Below, in pieces: positions 1 to 11,896 of a DNA stretch of 64,000 nt. The notes beneath the pieces are model-generated. The model ran no database searches and was not told the DNA's origin. It saw only the letters and a list, made by a program, of their open reading frames with translations. Position numbers and translations under genes: made by a program. The stretch is taken from contig CM028905.1 of assembly GCA_016801885.1 (NCBI GenBank), positions 14,226,706-14,290,705 on the forward strand. The letters are read 5' to 3'. This DNA is from Toxotes chatareus. Taxonomy: Eukaryota > Chordata > Actinopteri > Toxotidae. The number at the start of each line of letters is the position of its first letter. The first letter of the stretch is position 1.

Positions 1-532
1 TACTGACACATTTCTCACAGGTAGATATGCTGTGGGCTTGGTGAGTCAAGACAGTTTTAAGTGTTAATGTAGTCAGAGGAAAAGAGAGACTCGCAGTCGA
101 AGCAGCTGCAGGTGCGTAGGATTGATGATGACTGAATTTTGAGGTACCCGAGGTGCTCTTGACACAGTACAAGCTTGAAAGAGGGATCCATGAATAATTT
201 TATTTTCTTTTGTCTGTTGTGGATGCTCAGATCTCCTGTTTCTCTCCTCTGAGAACAGCTGGCTGGTCAAAACACTTATCTTGTGCTCGAAGTAAGCAGC
301 GATCCTTGGTGTGGGGGGCCCATAATACCGTTTTTATCAGATGATCTAATTGACAAATTAGGAAATATTGTTAATCTATCAGCAAAATCTGAATAGTTTT
401 ACCTACACCAGCCATATTGTAGACTACCATATGACATCAAACATGGCTTATTTATGGTATACTAAATGTAGAGCGGAAGGGATTTCATGATTAATTAGGT
501 AACTGATTGAAAGAAAATATTATCTATTAATC

Positions 533-550
533 GTGTGTGTGTGTGTGTGT
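533..550. repeat. (GT)9 microsatellite
   Basis: Nine perfect GT units are followed by an AT-rich ATAATATATG tail. This is an ordinary dinucleotide repeat and probably length-polymorphic. Confidence 0.9.
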
Positions 551-1621
551 ATAATATATGTGTAAAATATATATATCTTTTACATTTAATAGACTAAACA
601 ATGAATTGAGAAATAATGAACATAGTGAGGGAAAGGACACGCCTCGTACACTGCAGAGGTATTAATTGGCATGATGGTAGCTTTGCCTGGCTCATGTGTA
701 TTATCTCATATGCTTAAAGCACAGGGCTTTGCTGTGGCTGCTGGCTGCCCACCTTTAATTACAAGTTCACTTATGAAAATACACTTAACAAGTCACTTAG
801 ACTTTTCCAATTGTTCTCACTGTACAATCACAATGAAGTGTTCATCATATTGCATTTCAATTATTATAAGAGGGCCGATTGATTAGATTACACAAAGTAT
901 GTCTTCCAGCACCTCATAGCAAGGAGTTTTAATTCTCTTTGTAATTGATCAAGGCTCTTAAATTTCCTCTGAAACATTCTTGAAATTCATTTGAACAGTT
1001 TGTCATTAGTAGAGGAGGTGACATGAAGTGTTAATAACAAGTTGACAAAATATTTGGCACAAGCCACCTCCAGGGCAATATGTTCACATCAAGTTACAAA
1101 GCTGAAACACATACACAGTTGTGTCAGAGTTACATAGTTTATGGACCCGTTTCTCCTTAACAACAATTCGTCTTAACGTGACCTTCGATGTGTCAGCAAA
1201 AACAGGAGATCGACTCAATTCAGAGCCAAGAGGTTAAGGTATGGCCCGTGATCGAGCGTGGCTTTCAACTCTTATGATTAAACTCACAAACTGACACCCA
1301 GTATTTGATGAACAATTTATTATTCTTTTAATAAATCTTTCAGTGTAGAGCATGATGGACAGACCAGATGAAGTGGGAGAGGGTCAATGCAGAACTGTGC
1401 TGAACTGACAATAGTACACAGTATAGATAGATGACTTACACTGAGTAAAAATTGGAAATCAAACCAGTAACAGTCATGTTGCTTTCACATTTTAATTCAT
1501 CTTGATAAGAAAGTGCTCAGTAAAATGCAGATCTCCACCAAGTCAACTTACAGTGAATGTGTAAAGTGATAGCACCCAGAGATCTTATCTGCTAGGCTTG
1601 ACTTTCTGTCTTTCTGTCTTC

Positions 1622-1640
1622 TTTTTTTTTTTTTTTTTTT
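1622..1640. repeat. poly(T) run of 19
   Basis: An uninterrupted T homopolymer lies after a pyrimidine-rich lead-in with two TTTCTGTC units. It could be the reverse-oriented poly(A) tail of a decayed retroposed copy, but no element body or target-site duplication is visible beside it. Confidence 0.85.
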
Positions 1641-3119
1641 GTTAGTTAGTTTTTTGTTTTGTGTTGGTGGCTTGAATTTCTGTCAGTAACAATGTATTCC
1701 AGTAGTGACAAGTTTTCACAGTGGGGAAAAATGGAATAGAAATGTTACAAAACATCTCAAACCACTCCTGCAGCATAATCCATTTCCCCTCTGTTTATCC
1801 GTGTGCTCAGTACCATCAGCAAGTGGATTATACATGGTTTGTTTCTGTTGATGTTTTTTTTTTCTGCCATGAAAACTTGGCACCATTAAAATGCATTGTA
1901 ACCTAGGAGAATGCATGGTGACTACACTTCCATTTTTTTTTTTTTTGTGAAGGTAGAAACTGCTAACTTTTTACAGCCACTTTTCAAACAGAGGTTGAGT
2001 GCTTGACACTTGATGATAGCTTTTATGGCAAGTATCACTTTAAATGCACTTAATTAGCCTTTTTGAGGATTCATCCCCTACAGTTTAACCCATCCTCACA
2101 CCCAAAAACACTTCTAAGGCCACCTAATTTGATAGCTAGTGGCTAGGTAAAGGCCAATAGTAAGAGTGTTTGTAATACATATATCTAACGTACATTTCTG
2201 TATCACCCCAGTCTGCTTCATGAATTCACACCTAGAACATTTTGCTGTGAGTCACAGTGCTAACCACCAGAGCAGTCAAAGTCTGACCTCAAGGGGGTTT
2301 TGGAGGAACGTCGGGTCACAAAAATCGATACGTTTCTTCCTGTTGGGAGCATGAATGTGCACAGCACATTTCACGCCAAACCAGCCATTAGCTTTGAGAT
2401 ACTCTCAGGGTACAAACAAGCAAGCAAACAAATGGTCAACTGAAGGCAATCACATAGCAGAGGTAAATATGGTAACAGCATAGCTTTCAGCATGGCGCTT
2501 TGTGTTCCAGAACAATTTTCATATCAAACATGAAAACCTGAGTGTATTCTTCTTTTCTGCTGTAGCTTTCCTAAATGTGAATATGTAGCGTTTGCAGAGT
2601 TAAGCTCAAAGGTACCACTTCAGCTGGAGGTTAAGCTTTTTTAGCTTAGTGGCATATGTTCTCTTTTGCAAGGTTGAAAGAATGGACTTGGGGTTTAGAT
2701 TCCTGGTCACTTAAGTGAGGATAAAAGTGGCTTAGAGTCAGTGATCATTGGTGAGCAAATTGACTTTGGAGTCTTTATCTCAAGAAGGCCAGAACAGAAC
2801 AGAAAAGTGAGATATTTCAGGCTGTCCACAGTCACAGCTTCACTCAAGATTAGAAAAAAAAAAAAAAGACAGATTTTACAATTCTCACAAAGCGAGAGTA
2901 CACTACTTCTCCCACTCAGCATTTTGGGTTCTGACATGTGGCTATCACATTAAAGGTTATCTTAAGATTTACTGACAGATTCCACATATTTTCATAAATT
3001 TTTGTATGACATTTGTTTTTTTAAAATAATAAGAAACTGTTTGACACAATGAAGCTCAGTTTTGTTTTTTGTTTTTTTTTACCAATCAAAGAAAAAAAAA
3101 GAAAACAATTGAGGTTTTC

Positions 3120-3540
3120 TTCCTGCATTCAAGGGCAGAAGAGCAGGTTAAGTGGTTATTTGCTCTAAGCCACCATCAAAAGCAAATCTTAAAATACCGA
3201 GCCATCCTTGGATGTTTTTGATCCATGTATATGTTCTATAATGCAGAGAAGAGTTATCTAACAAGTCCCAGAGCTGGAGGTGATTGGGACATCTGTCTAG
3301 CTTAGGGTATCTTTTCTTTTATCATCCCACAGGGTTTCCCTTGGGACTTCTCAGATGGAAGCAGATTCAGAGGAGACCAGTGTCCCAGGGGCATCACTGA
3401 ATCTACAATCAGCAGAACAAGGTGTTCGCTGCCATCTTTGTAGCACGGTATCAAAGTTCAAAAGTGAACCATCTTCCATTTACAGTCAAGGAGAGTCTCA
3501 CCTCAACCTTCAAAGTTAGCTTTAAGGTATCTTGTCTGGT
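3120..3540. other. probable repeat-derived segment with exon-like frame
   Basis: The wording of this stretch (CAGAAGAGCAGGTTAAGTGG, AGAGCTGGAGGTGATTGGGA, and a GCTGCCATCTTTGTAGC core near 3430) resembles dispersed repeat sequence common in teleost genomes, though I cannot name the family. Inside it a pyrimidine-rich tract ends in CCCACAG at 3332. An open frame from ATG 3355 to TAG 3517-3519 encodes 54 residues and includes CHLC and two LNLQS motifs. The frame may be a chance product of the repeat. Confidence 0.35.
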
Positions 3541-4029
3541 TTTATTGTAAGTGATTGATTCTTGGTTCAACCTTTTTTTTTTATTTTGCTTTTCCCAGTT
3601 TGAGAGGTGTTTGTATTGAATTAGGTCATATATAGATACTGCATGTAAATAATCGTATCTGCTGCTGCATCAATACAGAGATTTGGAGTCTAATATGAAA
3701 CCAATATCCCGTAATAGTGTAAGCACCGGGTAGTTGTTTTCTAGTCATTTTGGACGAGATGGTGTGACTTTTTGATTATGTCTCAGAAGTCAAATAATTG
3801 ATGTTTTTAATTTGCCCTTGGGGACAATGGAATGAGCTTTAAACACCACAGGAGATGTACAGCAGACACAGTGAAACATTAGCATTTATTTGCAGCCCTG
3901 TCTCTGGGTACGTGACAAATGTTCAATATTCACTGTCTCTCTAGCTCTATTTTTGTTTTCTTCAATTCCTGAGGGAAATATTTGGTTCTTAAGAACCTAA
4001 ATTGTCCAATATGTTCACTGGCATGTCAC

Positions 4030-4290
4030 CATCTTTTGTCAATTTTGAAAAAGAGGTTAATGGGAGCTGTGAGAGTGAACCAGAACAGTAAGTTGTGTGC
4101 CGTGAAACTAAAACAATGACATTAAAGACTCTAGAAACCTCCATAGAGATGAAGGGAACTACAGAGGCTGATGATAGTTCTTTAGTTTGTCACATTGATT
4201 AACACCTTTCACTTCACATGTAGTTGTTTAATCCATTGTTAATAAAAAAAAATATGTATATTAAAAATATATTTAAAAATATATATTAGT
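4030..4290 (+). repeat. degraded dispersed repeat, copy 1 of an in-window pair
   Basis: This stretch shares an extended, diverged match with 34775-35100 in the same orientation. AGTGAACCAGAACAGTAA here corresponds to AGTGAATCACAACAGTAA there. The segments around AAACTAAAACAATGA, TCACATGTAGTTGTTTAAT and TTGTTAAT also correspond, in the same order. The wording matches a non-coding repeat seen widely in percomorph fish (recalled, not searched). The AT-rich section at 4245-4285 may be a local expansion inside the copy. No coding capacity is seen. Confidence 0.6.
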
Positions 4291-4299
4291 GCAGGTTTA

Positions 4300-5535
4300 G
4301 GTATACAATACAACTGGATCACTAAAGAAGATGCATCATTGGATTACTAAAGAGACATACACCCTATGATTAGCTACAGCACATAAAATAACAACTCTTT
4401 AAAAATTCTTTTCCTTGAAAGCCTTGATGTCAGATGCTCAGGTGAGGAGACACGTTTAGAGCACAGAGCAAACAGCCGAAAAGGAAAAGTAACCGGTTCA
4501 CAAATCACTGCGATTGCCCTTGATGTTTACTGATGGCAGGTCACACTTGCTTGTAGAGAGAGCAGCTGTAGGAATCAAAGATGCTGAAGCCCCCCCGTGT
4601 AACTAATGTATGATTGCATATGCCCACCGTAATATGATCTGACAACGCAACACAGTGCTTTTGCAGTGGGATAAGGATAAGATGTACACCAGAGTCCATG
4701 CACAGCAGGCGCAAGGGTCTGAAGTCATGCGGCGTGATGTAACTTGACAACATAGGAATGTGTATATATAGAAGGAAGAAAAATATTGGCTCCAAGGAGC
4801 AGCACCCAGCAGGTATGTGCCTTAAGATGTCACCCCCTTCACATGAATCAACTGTAGGACAGGGGAGGGGATGGTGGGATGGTGCCAGGGGGCTACAGAG
4901 ACCTTATCATAAAAACAGCTAGTGGAGCAATCATGTACCACAAAGTACGGAACGGCCTGCATTATACCATCCATTGCTTGCACTTGTGTCCTTTGAATAA
5001 AACAGGCGATGGAATCACAAGTGGTGCTATGTAATTATTTTCAACCAGGCAAATTAAACAACATCACGTCAACAGCTGTAACTTTAATCAGTGGGACAAG
5101 GACACACGCAGAGATTTAATTTTTGTGGGGGGTAACGGTGTAATCTATGACACCTTGTCTCAAGGTCAAGAGGGAAATGTATTCAGCAAAAACTCTGCAC
5201 TAAGTACTTACGTGATATTATGTTTGCTGGATGGTAAAGGACGCCGTCATAAAGGGTGTGTGTAAAACAAATTGCAATCTGTCTGTCAGCTCATGTTAAA
5301 TGGAGTGCACCATTGATGAGACATGCAATCTGGTGTCTGCTTTTGTTAGAGGCAAGCAGTCGCTTATGAGTCATGGTATTTAATATAGATTTTTTACATG
5401 GCATACATTTTGGGGATGATGGAGGCAAGGTGAAACATATTGTTCCTGTTGTTATTTGATGACATCATGTTGTTGACCCCAGCAAATGTCAGAAATGACC
5501 TTCAAGATGAAAAAAAAAATATAAAGAAAAATAAA

Positions 5536-5568
<33 letters not shown>

Positions 5569-7120
5569 TATATGTATGTATAAATATTTGATTACATTTA
5601 CACTGATAGATTTATGCCTGATACAGTGTATTCAGTGAATTACTAACCTGGAAATATCCCTGAACGCAGGCACAAACCACTGAGTACAAAAATAGGATTC
5701 AAACACCGTGAGCCATGCAAATCAGCTGAAGTGTGTTCACAGGGAAAAAAAAATCAGAATTCCAATTTCACTTTCACCTACACTGTTGTGGAGGCATTAA
5801 CTGTCAATCTGGTAGTAGCCTTTCTTCATGCTTTTTACATTATATCTACGTGAACGTTTTATGAATTTACCTTCTAATCCTCACAGTCATGAAATTCTTC
5901 CATTTTTATACCAACAAGAGTTTATTATTCTGCCAGCACTGCATTCGAAAGGGCCGGTGTGGCAAGGAGGTCAAACATGAATCAGAGCAGCTTTCTAATA
6001 TAAAAATATCGCCGCAAAGCAGCCAGCAGCAGAAGCAGTTAAAGATATGGGCAAACGCCAAGAGCAGTGTTTGCAGTATAGCTACTGGCCGTTGGTGGCT
6101 GTAATGCTATGTACAGTAAAATAGTAAAAAAATATGATATTAATAAACATTGTCCTTGTCATCAGCATCAAAAGTTAAAAATCCAGTTCTGTGATTAGAG
6201 CCACAGGTGTTTAGCTTCTGGTTAGAAAAACCCATTATTGCTTCCAGCTATGCGGCTGCATATTACTCCTGTTCTCTCTGCTACTGATCCTCTGCGTTGT
6301 CACCATGAATAAGAATATGTTCTTAGTGAACTCAGCCAGCAAATTAAGGATTACAAAACAAAAACTATCCATCATGTTCATTTTGTCGGCGTTTGTTGTT
6401 CCACAGAACAGATGCATGTGCTCCTTTTAACATCTCACTCAACAATGGACACCGCTTTCTACTGCCGCCCTCCATAACAAGAAGAAAAAAAAAGAGCAAG
6501 TGAAATATTGTGTGGATGACAGGCTGAGTGTTATACCATCAAAGGAAACTTGCCTTTTTGTTAGCACACTCACTCTTCCCACCTGTGCTTTGTCAGGTTA
6601 GACACCATGCCCCACTGTGACTCAAGACAGCCGATGCATACTAATCCAACCTTACATCCGCATCTGCAGTCCACAGACCATTCAGTAGTGGCAGCCTGCC
6701 TCCTTGCGTCACTGCATGGCACCGGTACCACTTACCTCTATTGCCGTCTGAGCTGCCATGGGCCCCAGTGGCCTGGACGCCACAGGGGTGAGAGGTCTTA
6801 CTGTGCATTTACTTTATAGCTGTGGGTTTATGTTCTCTACAAGGACTGGATATAGAGAACATGAGAGGAATACTTAATTCATTACCAGCAGGACCTTGTG
6901 AGTACATCTTTGTGGCACATACAGGAAGTGTGAAGAAGGGGTCTGCTGTTTTATGTAGCATTTCCAGGCATCTATGGAGTGCTCTGACATCAAAGCATGT
7001 GTCATTATTATGCTTTCAGGGAAAAAAGTTCACATCCATCAGGATGAAATGTGCTCCTCTCTAAAGTAGCCCTGATGGCTGGTATTCTGTGTCTCTTAAC
7101 ACTTTGCTGATAAATATTTA
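4300..7120. other. non-coding stretch, no gene seen
   Basis: No supported gene. The open frames reach at most 84 codons and resemble nothing known to me. The stretch contains an (AC)n array at 5544-5568 embedded in AT-rich DNA (about 5505-5590) and short A runs. The part near 5930-6100 is slightly GC-richer but carries no convincing exon. Confidence 0.55.
5544..5568. repeat. (AC)12 microsatellite
   Basis: A perfect AC dinucleotide array is flanked by TATATATA on the left and TATATGTATGTA on the right, forming a compound AT/AC/GT simple repeat. Confidence 0.9.
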
Positions 7121-7129
7121 CACCCTGTA

Positions 7130-7340
7130 AATATTTGAGGGCTGAACAACATGCGGTGCCATTTATTTCGATCATATTGCACCTTTCATTATTTTTCTGA
7201 GGCTTACAAAATCAATCTCTTCAGAGTGTGCAAAGATGCATTTAATTTTCCCTTGCTATTAATCTCTAGCTCAATGAGATGATTAATTACACTGTAATAA
7301 AGGCTTGTCGCAGTTAGAACTGTGTCTTTATTCATGAAGG
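7130..7340. promoter_or_regulatory. candidate conserved non-coding element (enhancer-like)
   Basis: About 200 bp without homopolymers or known repeats, dense in homeodomain-type cores: TTAATTTTC, CTATTAATC, GATTAATTAC and TGTAATAAAG lie between about 7235 and 7305. Such composition is typical of developmental enhancers in vertebrate gene deserts, but conservation cannot be seen from one sequence. It could equally be ordinary AT-rich intron. Confidence 0.25.
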
Positions 7341-8240
7341 CCTCCACATGGAAGTACATTTACATTTAAATGTGTTCATGGGCGGCATGTTCTTATCTGC
7401 CGGGCTTAGGTTGGAGGGCACAGTGGGTTCAAGAGAGACAACAGATGTGGTGGTCTGTCTGAGTGCTCTGTGGAGGTTGTAAAAACCAAACTGGGAAAAC
7501 TTGCATAAATGGCCAGTCCGTTGTTTGCAAACCTCACACACAAATCTCATGCAATCAGAGGTTTTCAGTGTTTGGTGAGAGGAAAGACAAATTTGTCCCC
7601 TGGCAGTGTAGATAAATGGTTTATTGAAATAAGAGTTGAAAGGGCCAGTAAAAGCATCTTGTCACCTCTTTTATGGTAAATGTGCTGTGTGATTACGAGA
7701 AGGGGGGGGTGTCCAATTGTCTGCTAATTGAATTGTGTTTTTAATATGTTTGGAACACAAAAGGCGTGCGTTTCTAAGTGGCGTTCTCGCTTTGAAAGAT
7801 TTAAACACACCTCACATGTTGAAGGGTGTTTTGCTCCAGAGGAAATAAATAACTTAACTACTGTTCTTACTTATTTATTTGAATTTATGCAATCTATTCA
7901 TCTCTACTCAGCGCAATTAAGATGTCATTTCAAATAAGCCGATCCCTGAGAGATGACACTGAGGCAAGGGAATATTTAGGGAGGAGAACTTGAGATTTCT
8001 TATACCCTTGGAGTATAGCAATTCATTTGACCTTCAGATGGTTTTAAAGGGAATCTCATTCAGCCATGTAAAGAGAAATGGCTTGTGTTAATGCAGAGGT
8101 ATGCTGCTTGAATACAGAAGAGACTCAAAATATGTTCAGCTTATGGCTTCCCCACTAATAATGAAGCCCTGTCCATTGGAACTCCAGGAGGAGATAAATG
8201 GATGCTGTCTGTTTGTGTGTCCAGTACTCCAATCCTACAT
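7341..8240. other. non-coding stretch, no gene seen
   Basis: No gene, RNA or recognised repeat is visible. The open frames present are short (under 75 codons) and unlike known families. A G run lies at about 7703-7710. Confidence 0.55.
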
Positions 8241-8244
8241 ACAG

Positions 8245-8330
8245 TCTCGCTCTCTCTCTCTCTTCTTCTCTTTCTCAATTTCCCTTTCTCTCTTTATCTC
8301 TCCTCCTCTGTCTCTCTCTCTCTCCCTCCC
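8245..8330. repeat. polypyrimidine CT-rich tract
   Basis: Nearly 86 bases of C and T with few purine interruptions, including (TC)n blocks at about 8250-8262 and 8310-8322. In overlapping frames it reads as repeated Ser-Leu and generates spurious long open frames in both directions. Mirror-like polypyrimidine DNA of this length can form triplex (H-DNA) structures, but that is inference. Confidence 0.85.
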
Positions 8331-8779
8331 AAGCATATTTTCCTGCTTGCTCCTGCACTATCACACAAACACGCTCGCTCATACTCATACCCTTGGAAAA
8401 AAAAAAAAAGAATGGGGGGGAAAAATGAAATGCATGAGTAAAGTTTTAATAAGGGTGAGAGGTAATTTGAAAAGTCTTTGGAGGTGTTTGGAAATTTATC
8501 AATAACAACCAGCTGGGATTTCATGCATGGGAGCATTTGGTGTAATTGCCTGCACATCCCTGATAGAGGTTCCTCTTCAATAACAAAAATATGCTATTTA
8601 ATGCAAAAAAGACTGACACTACTTACCAACTCCTTCCTTTTTAGCTTTGTCTAAAAAGGTTCAGGAGATGAGATGGTTGTTGTCTTTGACCAATAACAAA
8701 ACAGCCTCCTAATTCATTCCGTCTTGGTTCTCTTTGTGCCAGCTCCTGCTGCTTAGCTTTTCATTCATGCAAAAAAAAA

Positions 8780-9130
8780 ATGATATCCTTAATTTTCTAA
8801 GATCGCTGTACTTCAAAGGCATTCATTTGCATTCAGCGGCACAAATTTAAAGCCTCTTTTTGAAACAATAACATTCCTCCGTGTAACTTGTTCCCTCTTA
8901 GAGCCTGAGCCAGCTGCAGAGACACACCACTTTTTTTGTCGAAGTATCACAGGTTATTGGTAATTGCATTAGTTAACAATGGGAGATGTGCTAATGTGAA
9001 TTATAACCTGTCCTTTGTCCCATTAGTGTGGCATGGATTAATTCTCTTATCTGTAGTTTATCACAGAACAGATTCTGCTTGTTGTGAATGATGAGAGAGC
9101 TTAAATAACACATCAAATAGATCTGCCTGT
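8780..9130. promoter_or_regulatory. candidate conserved non-coding element (enhancer-like)
   Basis: A repeat-free block with many developmental factor cores close together: a POU octamer ATTTGCAT at 8825-8832, GGTAATTGCATTAG and GTTAAC near 8960-8975, an ACAATGGG SOX-like core, CCATTAGTG, GGATTAATTC and a GATA-type CTTATCT near 9045. This density is enhancer-like. The call rests only on motif content and would fail if orthologous fish loci show no conservation. Confidence 0.3.
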
Positions 9131-10280
9131 TCTACATAAACATGATTCAAGCTCATAAACTGTCAATTCAAGCCCTAACCACAGGCATCAAATGTGGCAA
9201 AGATGAATGCTGAAGGATTTTAATAATCAGAAAGCTAAGCTGCTCTCCATTGCAGTTCATATTTCACCGAAAGGCTGCCACTGTTATCAGCCTGAAAAAT
9301 AAAATAAAAACAAAAACAACCTCATGTGTTAAATGTCCACTCAGTCTGGGTTAAAGAGTAAGCAGGAGAGCTTTCTTTAGTCGCATCACACCATATCTGT
9401 GATTTGAGAGGGTTCCAGTTTTTACTCATCAAAGTTATTCAGATAATTCACTAAACCTGTTTCTTGGAGCTGTCCCCAGATCCACATTCATTAGTTTTTT
9501 TTTGTTTTTGTTTTTTTTTTTCTTTCATATAGTTTCTTGTCAAGTCAACTGTAAAGCAAAAATGATCACCACCAGCCATGGAAAGTTTCCTTTCCATCCT
9601 TGTTGACACTAAAACAGAAGCTGTGCCTGGCTTTTCTTACCGCCATAAAACGGTGTGTGAATTCTCTAACACAAATTACACATGAATGATAAGGTCATGG
9701 TCAATAGCAGCGTAATCATCCAAACCGGAGATTGGATGTCTGTTTGTCTGACTGTCAAGAGAGAGTCATGCAGAGGGAGGCGAGTGCTCTCTACTGTGCA
9801 GGGAACAAGCTTAGGGCCTCATAGTGTATTACAGAGGGAATAACCCACACAGCCACCCCTGCTATCAAAATTGCTTGGGAGGAGATTGCTGCAGGAGGTT
9901 GTGTCTGTCTCCACGTCCCGGTTCTATATTTTGTTCTGTGCCCAAGGTGTTTCACTGATCTCAGGCCAAAAGCTGTGTGAAAAATTCTGCCAACTCATAG
10001 AGGATGATAGCTAGAGGAGGGGAAATTCAACAATCCACCACAAAGCTTTGGTGAAAAGGAGAGTGGAGAAGGGAGAAGGATGGGGGGTGGGAATGAAAAA
10101 AGAACTGGAAAATGAGGACAGAACTCTAGTCTCTTATCTCCTCTTGTCGTGATGTTCTCGGAGATAAGTACCTCGTAAGTATGTTGTCAGGTCCAGTGAA
10201 ACACATTACTGACAACACCACAAATTCTGGGGAGGTCTTGCGGTGCTGCTGCTTGGCTAACCTTTCGATCCTGCGCACTT
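9131..10280. other. non-coding stretch, no gene seen
   Basis: No coding segment is recognised and no open frame here is worth reporting. A T-rich interrupted run is at 9495-9521. The section near 10010-10110 is purine-rich on the + strand. Nothing else stands out. Confidence 0.6.
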
Positions 10281-10365
10281 TTGGTTTCAAATAGCCATTT
10301 TGTCTAGAGTCACTGAGCTAGAAATTCCTCAACCAAGGTTTATGGATGTTGTGGTAGTGGAGAGT

Positions 10366-10551
10366 CCTATAGTGGTTAGAGGGACTGTCTTATAACTGAA
10401 AGGTCATATAGTGAGTCTTTGCAACAGCCATTATGCATCCATCAGTAGGCATGTGCGCTGTTAGAGTGTACAGGGGATGCCTGAATGCTCACCTGCTCAC
10501 TCAGCGTAAGTCAGCCTATATAACAGTGGCCACAAATGTAAATAATAAATA
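10366..10551 (+). repeat. tRNA-derived SINE-like element, degraded
   Basis: The head reads like a tRNA promoter: a TAGTGGTTAGA A-box-like segment near 10370-10380, then ACTGAAAGGTCATATAGTG in the B-box position about 20 bases later. The body includes CACCTGCTCACTCAGCGTAA and GTCAGCCTATATAACAGTGG. The 3' end is AT-rich with AAATGTAAATAATAAATA, like a SINE tail. I recognise the wording from teleost SINEs but cannot give the family name. No target-site duplication is clear, and the copy is too decayed to be active. Confidence 0.65.
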
Positions 10552-11876
10552 TGGTGTTTAATTAATTAGGTTATGGATTTTTAGGCAATGTTATTTCCAA
10601 TAATCATTAGTCAAAAAAGCTACTGCTGCATGACTGATTCCATGATAGCCACTTCTTGTGGTTTTGTAACCATTTTCTTTGGACTTTGCTGTGACCTTGT
10701 TTTTCTGTGGTGTCCTCAATATGACTGATGTGGATTCACAGCTGTGCAGGAAAAAGCCGTGAACCCACAGCCTCTCCAAGAGGTCCTATGAGACAGTCTG
10801 AAATACACAGTAGGCTTACAGCATAAAATTATTTCAAGGTGAATGTTATCTTAGACAGGCCCTAAGATGTAAGCACGATGTTTCATTTCTCGTAGTGTGG
10901 CACATTTCAAAGAGCCGGTTTGTCTAGAGTCAGGAAAGATTGAAAACCATTTACTTCCATGCAATGCCCTGCTCAAAAAGCTTGATGTTGCAATATGTCT
11001 ACATGGCAAAACTGCCATCACTCTACAAGACATCAATGTTTCCCTGCCATACAAGTGTAGCTTTCTTGTTTCTGGTTGTTTGTTTTCTAAAGTGGAGCCA
11101 AGCTTACCTAAGCAAAACTCAGTATGGATTATGGGTTTATCTTTTCTACCCCAAGGTGTGCATGACACATGTACAGTACAACTGTGTTTCCCCTTCACTG
11201 TGCTGTTTGACTGTAACACTAGAGGTGCTGTGTTTGCTGATGTTATTGGAAATGTGGCAATGTGCCTGAATGACAACACTGTTCTTTGTATAAATAAATA
11301 AATAAATCTTGCACATAACAAAAGTAAAAATAAGAACTTACTACCCTACTACTTTTTAGAACAGAAAAGAAACAAAAGATATATTTAAAAAAAGAATCAA
11401 AGTAAAAAAGAGGTAACTATACCCAATAATACCCCAAAATATACTGTACACACCAAAACACTGAAGAATATTCATCAGACAGAATCAGTCAACTGATCTG
11501 GGTTTTGAACCTAACACTGTCTTCGAGTGAAGCTTGTCAGGTTGTAGCATTCAAATGGTTTAAAGTGACAAACATCAGTGGGCTCCAAAATTTTAAAAAC
11601 ATCAGCATGTGTCACAATACACAAACTATGAGATACTATATTTTCACTTATTAAATTATTATGTGGGTTGTAGGTATTTTCATATATATATATAGTTGGA
11701 AGCATTTGGGGTTAAAAAAAATCGCATTTTTTAGGGTATTTGTTAAAACTCATACAGGTCATGAGCTTCTCTTAAGACTGAAGGATGAGGTGTGTGTCAG
11801 TTATGTTTTAACATCAAGTATTTCAAGCTAACAGTTGTTCAAAGACAACATAAGCACAATAGCATAATAATTGTAA
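10552..11876. other. non-coding stretch with unusually open frames
   Basis: Between about 10850 and 11320 both strands are free of stops in several frames (156 codons on the minus strand at 10851-11321, 134 on the plus at 10897-11301, 109 in another plus frame). No frame has a domain, motif or family resemblance that I know, and overlapping frames open at once point to local base composition rather than selection. The stretch ends with an (AAAT)n run at 11290-11307 and AT-rich DNA. No gene is supported. Confidence 0.5.
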
Positions 11877-11896
11877 AAAAAAAAAAAAAAAAAAAA
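11877..11896. repeat. poly(A) run of about 20
   Basis: A long uninterrupted A run follows GCATAATAATTGT. It could be a retroposon tail, but no recognisable element body precedes it. Confidence 0.8.

Larger units (their letters stand above)
1..3110. other. AT-rich non-coding stretch, no gene seen
   Basis: I see no protein-like frame, RNA gene or recognisable repeat family here. The open frames are all under 80 codons and of low-complexity composition. The stretch holds a (GT)9 microsatellite at 533-550 and T or A runs at 1622-1640, 1933-1946 and about 2853-2866. Splice-like AG and GT dinucleotides occur, but none borders a coding-looking segment. The most likely reading is intronic or intergenic vertebrate DNA. 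Confidence 0.6.

Noticed and set aside
8101..8557. Overlapping frames of 76-134 codons on both strands
   Set aside because: They exist because the CT tract has no stops in several frames; the translations are Ser-Leu or Arg/Glu repeats.
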